Source of the DNA: Neelides folsomi
Lineage: Eukaryota > Arthropoda > Collembola > Neelipleona > Neelidae
Length of the DNA: 64,000 nucleotides
NCBI GenBank assembly: GCA_034687125.1
Contig: JAQGBZ010000131.1
Location: forward strand, 62,001 to 126,000
Reading direction: 5' to 3'
Shown here: piece by piece, positions 24,501 through 32,800 of the stretch
Layout of the letters: every line of letters begins with the position of its first letter
Numbering within the stretch: the first letter of the stretch is position 1
Program-made: the position numbers and the translations under genes
The notes under the pieces: model-generated
The model's input: the letters and a program-made list of their open reading frames with translations, nothing else
Database searches by the model: none
Told to the model about the DNA's origin: nothing

Positions 24501-26443
24501 AATCTACCGAAGAGCACCTGGCGTGTGCCTAAAATCCAATACGGGAGAAGGGATATACGAAACGAGCAGCCGCTAAGAAAATCCTCAAACCAACAGAACA
24601 GACCGACTTAACCTTCGAGCATAGGAAAAACTTACACATGGCATTAGTCTGCTCCTCCGGTTAGTTAGTGGCGTAAAAGTAAAGTGCGGGTCTTAACTAG
24701 CACGGGAGCTCTCAATAGGAAGGAAAAAGTGAGCGTCGTTAGAACCTTCATATAGTAATACTCTAGTATATAATACATGAAAGTTCCCTATAACCTCACT
24801 CCCTTTAAAAGGAATAGAGAAGGAAGTACAGATCCCGACAGAAGGAAACGGCGGCCTCCGGGCAACGTCAGCTCAACCTCACAATAATATATAAATGAAA
24901 AGGCCATCTTCGACGGACTTGGGTTTCATAACCACACATGGACGAAACACATGCATTCCAGATCTTTCAGGTCGTATATTCTTTTCAATATCCTCCAATT
25001 AAAGGGCGACGCGAGCGAGGGCTTGAACGAAAACACCGGTTGAAAGTTTAAAGAGCAGCTGGCGAGTTCTACGTCCATAGCGATGGGCACAAGGTGGAAG
25101 AACCATATTTATACATTACTCCCATCCAATAATAGGAGGATAATCTTAAGATAAGTTAGAATTGGAGAGTTGAGCCTTTAGTTGCCACACACCTGCTATT
25201 TCAATCTCATGTATTTCGAGAGAGAAAAATACCTGGATGACGTTCTTTTCTGTCATTAGATTAAAGTAGTGGTTACGATCGTATTGTGCTGCTGGAAATT
25301 GAGGCAAAAGAATATTAATGAGCTTTATGAGTTCTTCAAATACAATCTTTAAATTAGTTATTTGACTTTGAACTTTGGATAAGGTTCTAAAGTAAAGTAA
25401 TGTCCTAATGAGTTGAATGAGTGGAGATCATTATTTATATTGTCAAATAATTAATGAAAATTGGGCAGAAATAAGTACATTCACTGTGATGGTTAAAGTT
25501 GTAAGATCGAGATGTTTTATAGTAATGCCTATCGCAATCCCTACAGCGATTTGTATTGGATGAGGACGCCGTGATAAATAAATAAAAGCGAAAAAGTCAC
25601 TTTATTTTTTTGAAAATCGTATATCAGAATTAGCATAAGTCGGGGATTAATCATCCCGAAACCAATTCTGGTCCATTCTTATCTCTATTTCCTTAACATC
25701 CTCAAGTTAGAGTCTAGGCACTTTGATTTCGAAGAAACATTTGGAACCATCTTCCATGTTATCATAATGAAAAAAGTGATAGATACACAACCGAGTAGAC
25801 CTAAAGTGCCAAAGAATATTCTACGCATCTAAATATTTGGTATTAAAATTCATATGTAATGTAATTACCTAATTATCCCCTATCTTACATGTATGTAAAA
25901 GAAAAGAGCTCAAAATGCAAAAGGCGGATGAAGGAACTTTGGTTGAATATTGTACAGCCCATTCTGATTGATTCTTTTTAATAAATGCTGAGGGGAGCAA
26001 AGTTTCGTTCTCATAACAGTAGCAGTAAAGGGTAATGGCTGTTCAATTCTGTTCAATTGGATTAAAGATACTCAGAGGGTGGGGGTCGCCCTCTCTTCAG
26101 GATGAATTAAAATTCATTTTCATTCTAACTTTCTTTACATGATAGGGATTTGGAACTTTGTTTGAGACAAGTTCGAGCTGGAATTGCTCTACTAAACACT
26201 TTGTAAAATACACATCGATGGCCAATAAGTATAAGTGAGTGTAATCCGAAAGTCCTTTAATGAAATCTTTTTGAAATAAAGTAAGTTTCTTACCGTAGAA
26301 AGACTATCAAGTTCGGCAAGCCATGTATCCAATAAAGCATTTGAGTCGCGTGTTCCAATATTATTATTCGCCGATATGTCCTCGTTGTCTGACTCGTCCG
26401 ACTCACTGTCGTAAGGTTGCTCGTGGTGCTCCTCTATTTCCAT
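2236..26443 (-). CDS. pico: MRL-family adaptor (pico / MIG-10 / lamellipodin-RIAM), whole gene
   Basis: This is a Ras/Rap-binding adaptor that, in characterised relatives, brings Ena/VASP proteins and profilin to membranes to drive actin assembly, and links Rap1 to talin and integrins. Shared exons on the minus strand are 7549-7330, 6533-6367, 6023-5973, 5313-5091, 5037-4649, 4188-4021, 3885-3661 and 3573-2236. All junctions are GT-AG and keep frame, giving 926 shared residues. One of three alternative first exons (12806-12741, 21168-20800, 26443-26294) is added, predicting 948, 1049 or 976 residues. In the 976-residue form the RA domain is about 200-290 and the PH domain about 345-465. The tail is proline-rich and contains an LPPPPPEL Ena/VASP EVH1-type ligand. 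The RA-linker-PH order and the linker words EDHEN and WTRD are diagnostic of MRL proteins. Splice sites come from sequence reading only. Confidence 0.93.
3661..3885 (-). CDS. pico: MRL adaptor exon: post-PH segment
   Basis: This 75-codon phase-0 exon begins YGKRLWDNYRTLMEDL, which matches the helix that closes the MRL PH module (lamellipodin has a comparable Y-G-x-x-x-Y-x-N-Y word). The 5' acceptor is CGCAG and the 3' donor is TCG|GTAAGA. The remainder is Ser-rich linker into the proline tail. Confidence 0.9.
4021..4188 (-). CDS. pico: MRL adaptor exon: second half of PH domain
   Basis: These 56 codons read AYEGIGWKKKFKAPTEFGFA and onward to LRLWMVGLRIAK, the final PH beta strands and C-terminal helix with its conserved Trp. 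The acceptor is a TTTGAAAG site and the donor AAG|GTAGAC. No single long frame marks this exon; it was found by reading between flanking exons, and the flanking phases (0/0) agree. PH domains of this family bind phosphoinositides at the plasma membrane. Confidence 0.9.
4649..5037 (-). CDS. pico: MRL adaptor exon: RA-PH linker and first half of PH domain
   Basis: This 129-residue exon starts with 2 bases completing a Glu codon (..HLHM-E-RIYEDHENMVENL). It carries the MRL linker helix and WTRDSKNKIYFVERDVKYDM, then the PH start VESVLFLKAEGKKAWKKFPF and RASGIYYYPKGR. The donor is CAG|GTAATT. In lamellipodin/RIAM the RA and PH domains form one structural unit, and the linker here has the expected length. 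Confidence 0.93.
5091..5313 (-). CDS. pico: MRL adaptor exon: Ras-association (RA) domain
   Basis: This exon reads DEKAEKIREALAKMRAASVT, then RLYVKAFSPDGSSKALMVEE and KWALVEHIPHLHM, an RA ubiquitin fold of the MRL type that binds Ras/Rap GTPases. It begins after a TTTACAG acceptor in phase 0 and ends ATG G|GTAAGT in phase 1, fitting the next exon exactly. The apparent in-frame start upstream lies in the intron and is not used. Confidence 0.93.
5973..6023 (-). CDS. pico: MRL adaptor micro-exon (17 codons) before the RA domain
   Basis: A 51-bp phase-0/0 exon reads LAAFVTAKLESDQNAIS between a CTTTAG acceptor and a GTAAGT donor. It joins HANE of the preceding exon to DEKAEKIREAL of the RA exon and extends the helix that precedes the RA domain. 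It is too short to stand out as an open frame. Being a multiple of three, it could also be skipped without a frameshift. Confidence 0.75.
6367..6533 (-). CDS. pico: MRL adaptor exon with the RTESPDND motif
   Basis: The 2+165-base exon reads GVRTESPDNDSGFSDNASLL followed by a Ser-rich run. The word R-T-(D/E)-S-P-D-N-D-S-(A/G)-F-S-D is shared with vertebrate lamellipodin and C. elegans MIG-10 as I recall them, which makes this the clearest pre-RA family marker. The acceptor is TTTTCCAG and the donor GAG|GTAAAA. Confidence 0.9.
6826..7208. mobile_element. 383-bp Tc1/mariner-like MITE, copy 1
   Basis: A 28-bp inverted repeat beginning CAGGGTGAGGCTAAAGTCGC lies at both ends, flanked by TA on each side, which is the Tc1/mariner target duplication. 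It has no coding capacity. It sits in the MRL intron between exons 6533 and 7330. A second copy, reversed and nearly identical by eye, is at 26627-27008. Confidence 0.93.
7330..7549 (-). CDS. pico: MRL adaptor exon 2, common to all three promoters
   Basis: This phase-0 start after TCTCTTCCAG gives DLESRPADPFRFSQATLEDT, then ELNAILGELSALQMSLDQEI. The amphipathic ELNAILGELSALQ stretch corresponds in position and pattern to the second N-terminal talin-site helix of RIAM/lamellipodin (L-D-A-L-M-A-D-L). The exon ends AAT G|GTAAGA in phase 1. Every alternative first exon ends in phase 0 and can be joined here. Confidence 0.88.
7550..12740. other. MRL intron, proximal part
   Basis: This is intron common to all isoforms. 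No exon was recognised. Apparent open frames at 8209-8478, 9075-9431 and 10722-10967 lack coding character and matching splice sites. The stretch has alternating AT-rich blocks (9600-9960) and more complex blocks. Confidence 0.5.
12741..12806 (-). CDS. pico: MRL adaptor alternative first exon a (22 codons)
   Basis: The ATG at 12806-12804 opens MSPAIASSIESDDSEDEGFP plus NP, then CCG|GTACGT in phase 0. An in-frame TAA lies a short way upstream, so ATG 12806 is the first usable start. The acidic ESDDSEDE stretch echoes the acidic start of the distal first exon, but the talin-binding-like helix is missing. It would give a 948-residue isoform. It is supported by donor quality and phase, with no transcript evidence. 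Confidence 0.65.
12807..20799. other. MRL intron / upstream region of first exon a
   Basis: No exon was recognised. Several C/T- or G/A-rich, less AT-rich blocks (about 13.0-14.3, 15.9-17.3 and 17.9-18.5 kb) stand out from the surroundings and may be promoter or enhancer sequence for first exon a. Short overlapping open frames on both strands there (e.g. 13351-13567, 16286-16768) are by-products of reduced AT content. Confidence 0.4.
18577..18995. mobile_element. 419-bp foldback (hairpin) element
   Basis: Nearly the whole segment is one inverted repeat. The left arm starts TACCTACTCCCAAAACCAAC and the right arm ends GTTGGTTTCGGGAGTACGTA. Inner arms around TTTAGCGTCATATCAA and GAACGAGCTGGACTTTGCGG also pair, leaving a short centre with GTAGCGATTGCTGTAGCG. 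There is no coding capacity. The structure is that of a foldback or long-TIR MITE. Confidence 0.85.
20800..21168 (-). CDS. pico: MRL adaptor alternative first exon b (123 codons)
   Basis: The true ATG at 21168-21166 opens MSLRFDRKGSLRVRKREDHE, followed by SWSNRQCQFACDYLNLMDSP and a Ser/Glu-rich part with ESLKEQVESKFEKLIESES. It ends GGG TTC CAC TTC TCG|GTAAGG in phase 0, fitting exon 2. I do not recognise a domain. The basic N-terminus differs completely from first exons a and c. It predicts a 1049-residue isoform. MIG-10 in C. elegans likewise has isoforms differing at the N-terminus (established knowledge), which supports the interpretation. Confidence 0.7.
22603..22627. repeat. (AT)n microsatellite
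   Basis: A run of about a dozen AT dinucleotides in the MRL intron. Similar short runs occur near 5548 and 40478, the latter followed by (AG)n. Confidence 0.85.
23302..23370 (-). pseudogene. Fragment of 18S rRNA inside the MRL intron
   Basis: Read on the minus strand, about 65 bases contain AGCCTGAGAGACGGCTACCA, then CATCTAAGGAAGGCAG and GGAATTACCCACGCTCGG. These follow the order and spacing of the highly conserved 18S segment with GAGAAACGGCTACCACATC, AAGGAAGGCAGCAGGCGCGC and AAATTACCCACTC, with several substitutions. Flanks do not continue as rRNA. It is a non-functional insertion, either a captured rDNA piece or part of a rRNA-derived SINE. The resemblance is from memory of the conserved 18S sequence and was not aligned. 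Confidence 0.75.
26294..26443 (-). CDS. pico: MRL adaptor alternative first exon c (50 codons), with talin-site-like helix
   Basis: The ATG at 26443-26441 opens MEIEEHHEQPYDSESDESDN, ending with LLDTWLAELDSLST and ACG|GTAAGA in phase 0. The acidic head followed by L-x-x-W-L-x-E-L-D-x-L matches the N-terminus of lamellipodin/RIAM, whose corresponding helix is the first talin-binding site. This exon therefore gives the most family-like N-terminus (976-residue isoform). It lies about 18.7 kb from exon 2. Confidence 0.85.
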
Positions 26444-26569
26444 TTTGCCGCGGTCTCCACACTTCTGTCAAAAGACAAACAAATTGAGTCTTAATAATGG
26501 CTTTCATATAATTAATTTTAAAATATTTATCCACCTAATTATACTACATTTTACATTGGTGTACTAGTA

Positions 26570-28143
26570 CAGGGTGGACCATAAGTATCTTTATTTTTAA
26601 TATTGTTTTCTTAAAAATGAAAGATACAGGGTGAGGCTAAAGTCGCTTGGTCTTGTTCAAAATCAATCATATCTTTTTTATTCTTTAATCGATTTTTATT
26701 AAAATTGGCTGGTATCTTCCTTAGAGTATATCATATCATATAAAAATGAAATTTAACTGGTTAATTAAGCTAAATCTTGGCTTCGATACACAGAAAACCT
26801 CCTTTCTGAAGTCCCTTCTGCGAGAAATCACGTTTTCTCAAAGATAAAGTGACTGTCGTTTATTTAATGTTTAACCATTTAGGCTTATATTTGTATACAT
26901 AATATATTGATATATTCCCCATCGAATTGCTATCATGAAAGATTTTTATCAATGATCACCTTAAGTTATTAAATTATTAAAAAACGAAGCGACTTTGGCC
27001 TCACCCTATACTTATGGCGACTCCAGTACAAAGTAACAGGGAAATAAGATTTAACTAAAAAATTCTATAGTAATTATCCTAATGATTTTACCAACCTAAT
27101 TTGATCATGGTTCATGTATCATAATTTAATGAACTAAATTTGAAGTTAGTATGATTTCATATACATACTATAAAATGGACAGGAAAGTCACCCATTAATT
27201 AAGCATTCATAGAACATTATTCAGATTACTTCAAGGATAACTTACATAAGCTACAAATTCCAATCATAAGAGAGGTGACAAGCGGTCAGCATTGTTGAGA
27301 ACAAAGGAATGAAGAAGGAAGGAGGACGGTTCTCAGCCCTCTCCACCCTCTTGACACACCTTAGTGCTCCTCACGGCTCGTTAGCCGTTGGAGGTCTCCA
27401 CCTCAGCTTACAACTTATTATATATTTACCAATTTATAATTATTCGGTCTGATCATTTAATGTGATTTATATTTCAGTGATTTATTGAGATTAATAAATT
27501 AATCTCAATTTGTTTATTTAACGACTTGTGTGAGTTTATTATTCATAGCAAGTCACATTTGTATTTCTTGCTCATTTATTCTTAGCGATCATCTACATCC
27601 TAAGATAGTTTGTTTTCTCTTCTCAGTTAGGATCTTTAACCAGTGAGGCTGTTAGGTCCTAACTCATTCAATATTTAAGCAGGTTTCGCCTATAACTCCA
27701 AGGAGGTCAAAGGGGAATTTGCTTCATCCATTATAACTATTAATAGTATAATAATATTAATTATTTGTATCTACCATACTTGAATGCTACTGTAATATCT
27801 GTAATATCTGTATGAAAGTATGTATGTGGAGTTTGATAAGCTAATGCATTTTCTAATTGACCATTTATCTGAATGAGAATCGAATGTTGAGAAGAAACAA
27901 AGGACTTTTAATATGAAGTCCAAGGGAGTGAGATCTGGAGAGCTATCTATCCATTGCGCTCCAAAGTTCGCGATTTCTCAAAGAAAAGTAGCTGTCATTT
28001 ATTTACGCTTTGACCATATCAGTTTTTAGTTTGCTTCATAGTAGATTTATAACATAAATCGCCGATGTTTAAAGATTTTTATATTTAATCACATTAAAAT
28101 GGTTGCCCATTAAAAAAAAGAAAGATACTTATGGCCCTCCCTG
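26570..28143. mobile_element. Tc1/mariner-like element(s) with CAGGGTGGACCATAAGTATC ends
   Basis: The left end CAGGGTGGACCATAAGTATC is preceded by TA. Matching inverted ends occur at about 27010-27029 (AAGATACTTATGG..CTCCAG, followed by TA) and at 28110-28143 (AAGATACTTATGGCCCTCCCTG, followed by TA). Either one 1.6-kb element carries an internal terminus-like copy, or a small element of about 80 bp lies beside a truncated relative. Positions 27950-28100 resemble the internal sequence of the MITE at 6826-7208 (TTTCTCAAAGAAAAGTAGCTGTCATTTATTTA), so the families are related. No transposase frame survives. Confidence 0.65.
26627..27008. mobile_element. 382-bp Tc1/mariner-like MITE, copy 2 (inverted, nested)
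   Basis: This is the reverse orientation of the 6826-7208 element and almost identical over its length. It differs in one terminal repeat (CGCTTGGTC against CGCTTCGTT) and a few scattered bases. It is bounded by GATA on the left and TA on the right, so TA is duplicated. It interrupts the AAGATA|CTTATGG terminus of another element, placing its insertion later. Confidence 0.9.
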
Positions 28144-28602
28144 TATACTATATTCCTACCTTCTATCTAAATGGAACAATATTATTGACAATTCACAATG
28201 TGTGTTTTTGACTATTTTGTGTTACATAAATTCTTCTATTTAAATAAATAGCGTAATCACAATAAAGCAATAAATGCCAAATGATTTGAATTTACACCAA
28301 AACGTGAAATATATATTGTGTACTTAATACTAACAAATTGACAACTAACAAAGTAACATATATAATATAATCGTCCTTTACCGTATACGATAAAAATAAA
28401 ATAGATACTCTAAACTAGGTACAAATACTAACTACAAATACATACATAAAGTGTAGTATCTACCTACTATCAGTAATACCGTTTAGGAATCTAAATGAAT
28501 GGTATGTATACATACTAGTAGGTACATTACGTACAGATACATTACATGCATCCTTACATTAACAATTAGTTCCTAGAATGCACTTATTTATTATGAAAAT
28601 AA

Positions 28603-28634
28603 GACCGATAAGTAAGTAGCCTTACTTATCGGTC
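28603..28634. other. Perfect 14-bp stem, 4-nt loop hairpin
   Basis: GACCGATAAGTAAG is followed by TAGC and then its exact complement. No T-run or gene is adjacent. It may be the remnant of a short inverted-repeat element. The function is unknown. Confidence 0.8.
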
Positions 28635-29704
28635 GAGTTCATCGACCATTCAATTTTAATGTATGGGCATAACCTTCTTCTAGATAATAAATAAATGTCT
28701 AAAGATTTCTGGGTAAAAAATCTTAACACGCTCATCTCATCTCTTAGAAAAGTGAATGAAGAACCGAAACAAATTAGGAAAAAATATTACTATAACATAT
28801 TATAGTACATTCATATTTCCTTAAACTGAAATAATACATGAGAGGGTTATGATACATATTATGTATATTATATAGACATTTATTTGTTTAAAATGTTAAG
28901 CTACGAACTACGAACAACGAACATTGAGTGCTTAGTTAGCTAAAAGAAGGAAATTGTAAAATAAATATTTTAGACCATCCTTCCTTTATTCTTGAACAAA
29001 TTTCCTGAGTAGTTTCTTCCGGAACATTAGACTGGGTTAGGAATTTTGAGTACGAAAGAATGAGAAAGGCTAGTTCATATCAGACTGGTCCGATTACTTC
29101 CGAAGCCTGGCCAAAATATATTCGCAATAAGACCTAAAATCCAAGGGTCGGAATTCTCATAACACTGCAGGATATTCGCAATAGGAGCATAAAAGAGGAA
29201 AAATCCTCAATTCTTTTCATCTCCACATACATTTACGTTAAATGAAATTGAGAGGAAACGAGGAGAATTCAGGGATAATGGATGTGTCCGACGATTTCAG
29301 CCTCGCCCTGATAATTAAATACCAAACTACCCGTTTTCCAATGTAAAAATCCCTTGGAATACTTCGTCTTTTAGCCCAATTTACGATTTCTTTAAATGAA
29401 TCGATTAAATTCCGACCTTAATAACCCATCCAAATCACTTTCCATTTTTCTATAAGTATGTATGTGTAAGTGTTTTTCCATTACAGAATACAGATACCTA
29501 AATATATTAAATGACTTTGTTATCATTATAATAGAATAACCGTTAAACTTTAATTGGGTATCTATTATCTATTGCATAGTTAAGATTTTTATTGTCGAAC
29601 AATTAAAATTAGTATACAAAAATGTTGACCCAATAAAAATACTTTATATAAATAGATATTGTCTTGTTCTACCATGCCATTATCTACAATTCTAAGTGCT
29701 TATA

Positions 29705-29893
29705 CAGTTCATACCAACTTCTCTTAATCATAGGAGTAATGAAAATGAGTTCCAGCCATTTTCTCAAAAGTTGAGAAGATTCGAATTTCATTTTTCCTTT
29801 TTCGAAGCTTCATTTTTTGTTTATTTGAGAAATTTCCAATGTTACTAGCTCATTTTCATTTCTCCTATGATTAAGAGAAGTTGGTATGAACTG
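29705..29893. mobile_element. 189-bp MITE with ATACCAACTTCTCTTAA ends, copy 1
   Basis: The left end CAGTTCATACCAACTTCTCT and the right end AGAGAAGTTGGTATGAACTG are exact complements, each flanked by TA. Inner arms (GAGTAATGAAAATGAG / CTCATTTTCATTTCTC, AAATTTC..) also pair, so most of the element can fold. Copy 2 is at 41338-41596. Confidence 0.92.
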
Positions 29894-32800
29894 TATTTAG
29901 TTAGTAATTGTTTGTAGTTAATCACACATACATAATATTTAAATATCTTATAAGTGCAATTTTATTATCTACAGGTTAATAATTTTATAATTAGAATAGA
30001 TAAAAACATATTGTAGGTATTAATCGGAAACATTCTATATCAAAATTATGAAAAGTAATAGTCATAAATTAGAGTATGGGATTATTATTTACGTGACGAT
30101 TGCACCAATATTGTATGGTACATAATATTTTATGATGTAATGTACAGAGTAGGGGGTTGAAGAAATAGTAGAAGAATAAGTAGTTATACCTGAAATGTCG
30201 ATACATTTTTTAAATGTGATTCTATGCATTTTTAGCAAATAAACTAAAAAATCAATTAAATAAAAGAGACTTAAACAGGAAATGATAATTATTCCTAGTT
30301 CGTCAAAGTTAAAAAAGAGTAAAAAGCATGAATATCTATTCTAAACTATTCAAACCTCACCTCCGATTTCCGGTCTCTTTTTTGCTATGTTGGCTATGCA
30401 CTTATGTCTGTTAAGGTCGAACAAATGATGCTCACTTTCAGTATCTGTCCATCAGAAATTGAAGCTAGAAGCGGGTAACTTTGTATTATGCTCGTTTAAA
30501 AGAAAAAGCAGTATTTTAGTATTTCGTCTTCGGGAGTTTTCACTTAGAATAGTTCACAGTTTCACACTCTTCTAGAATGTATAATAAGAGGAGGAAACAC
30601 GTGCCAATAGTTCCTTTATAGCCTCAACATTATTCGAGGCGAAGAGACTGACAGATCACTTCTCTTTTATCTTCTGCCAAGACTCTGCCGAGCAATTTAA
30701 GATTGAGATTGAAATTTTTTCACACTCCTTCAATCTCTGAGGATAAAATGAATTGAGGAAGAAACTTTGGACGTGTTTGTATTTCAAACCTCAATATTTT
30801 GCTTTTGCATTATGAGATAATTCCTCTCTATTTATTTTGTCAACAACAACTTTTAAGGAATTTGATGATACGGCCCGCCATTTTTCTTCAAAATAATCAG
30901 TTAAACCACAATTGTAGGGAAACATATCCGAGCCAAGGCAAAGATATCTGTACACTAAAAGAGAAAAGGCGAGTTTGGGCTCTTCCAGAAGTATGAATGT
31001 GAGTGCCGACTTAAACCACCAGCTCTTCAATTCCTTTCTTTGCACATGACATTCCGTTTGGGAAGGAGACTCTTGTATAGTATTAGGGATAGGATTATTG
31101 TATTACATGTATTCAGCCAATATTAAAAATTGCTGTAGGAGAAGGCTGCAATCCAAACTCGCCTTATGGAATATACACTTTCCATTTTATATCCTTACAC
31201 TGTATGAACTCTTGAGTGAAATCATAATACTTTGTAGTGTGGACAGAGTTGTTTATTGTTCAGTGACAGTTGACAGTGCTACAGAGAGATACTTGACTTA
31301 TTGAGAACCAGTAAGGACTTCCTCTCTCGACTAGCAACTGATTAATTCTGACCATGACTTCGATTTGATTTGAAGCCACAAGCTCATGACTGAAGAATTG
31401 GCATGCAATAGAGTACATTCATATTACCTTTCTCATTTCTGACTTTTTCAAATGCCATACACAGGATGTGAATAATTTTGCCAAATATTTGCTTAGTAAT
31501 AACTTTAAAATTCGCGTTGCCTTTTCATCACTATCTGTTCGTATACTATGGTAAAAATATAAATGTGTAAGATATAAAATGACATTGTGCATTTGTATAA
31601 AATGAATTACCATCTAAAATTATTAGATATTGTTGCAATGTTGTTCTACTTAAAAGTATTTTAGATACATAAAATAAATATACGTACTTATACTATATTC
31701 CAAAGATTCAAATTTTGAATAAGTCTTGGCCACTCGAACAAATAATGAAAGCCAAAAGCAGATGTTCAACACACGACTCCCATAAATTCGTCACTTGTAT
31801 ACCAATAAAGCTTACTGTTAAAGGAAGCCCCCTGATCCACAGCCAACAATGGATGTTGCAGACAACATCTCATGCAGTGCAGCTCATCCTTCCATTTTCT
31901 GCATTCTTTCTCACCTCCCCCGAATCATAAAAACCACATGGTTTTCTTTCATAAATGGAACATTACATAAGACATATACAGATGATGGTAGTAAGATGGT
32001 TCCTCCTCAGGGGTTCCTCATTGACTTCCACTTTTAACTTGGAAGATCTGACTCACGCATGGAATCCGAATTAGACATTTTTCTCAAAATGAAGCGTCTT
32101 ATCAAGCGACCTTCCCCCTTCAACGTGGACTTTCTACTGCTTATAATGTTATAGTATATGTAGTATATCAGTAGGTAATAGCTCTTAAAACATTTTCAAT
32201 CCCCTTCCTTTATTCATGAATTATGCACGAAATGAAATGCCGAGGACTAACTTTTCCCGTTTTGCATACTTCACTCGTTGCAATAAATTAGACAAATTTT
32301 CATAATGGATTATGAAATTGAATTTAAAATGCGTTATTTTGTAATTAGGAAGAAGTAGAAAATATCAGCAGAAATGACAGAAAGATGCAATCAGAAATCA
32401 CTAATGATTATTCACATGATATATTTAAATAGATGATAGTTGTAATAAAGTATGTATGAATATTTTAAAGTAATTAATTTATAATTTAAATTAATTTTCA
32501 ATTACTACCTAACTAAGGTATACATGCATCTGTATTTTATGTAATTAGTTATATGAAAATTCAACTGACCGCTGAGTGCCAACAGGAGATTTACAATACT
32601 AATCTATACTACCTACTATGGTTCATTCGATCCTGTAATAATTAGAATGTTGGGATAAACTGCACTTGTGAGTGTAAATATCCTTTGATATTTAATGAGA
32701 ATGAGAGTGTGAGTGTAACCGACTACTGTTAAGAGAGATAAATTATGTAGAGAAAAGACAAGACAGAACTCCCCATGAATAAGAGGAAACAACAGAAGGG

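Larger units (their letters stand above)
21169..26293. other. MRL intron / upstream region of first exon b
   Basis: No further exon was recognised. The block 21.2-22.0 kb directly upstream of first exon b is less AT-rich and is a candidate promoter. Blocks near 24.2-25.1 kb are also more complex. An rRNA-like fragment at 23302-23370 is listed separately. Opposed open frames at 24216-24470 and 24342-24611 overlap and were not accepted. Confidence 0.4.

Noticed and set aside
24216-24611. Two opposed open frames in the MRL intron
   Set aside because: They overlap each other, have no domain or family resemblance, and no splice signals that join them to the MRL frame.
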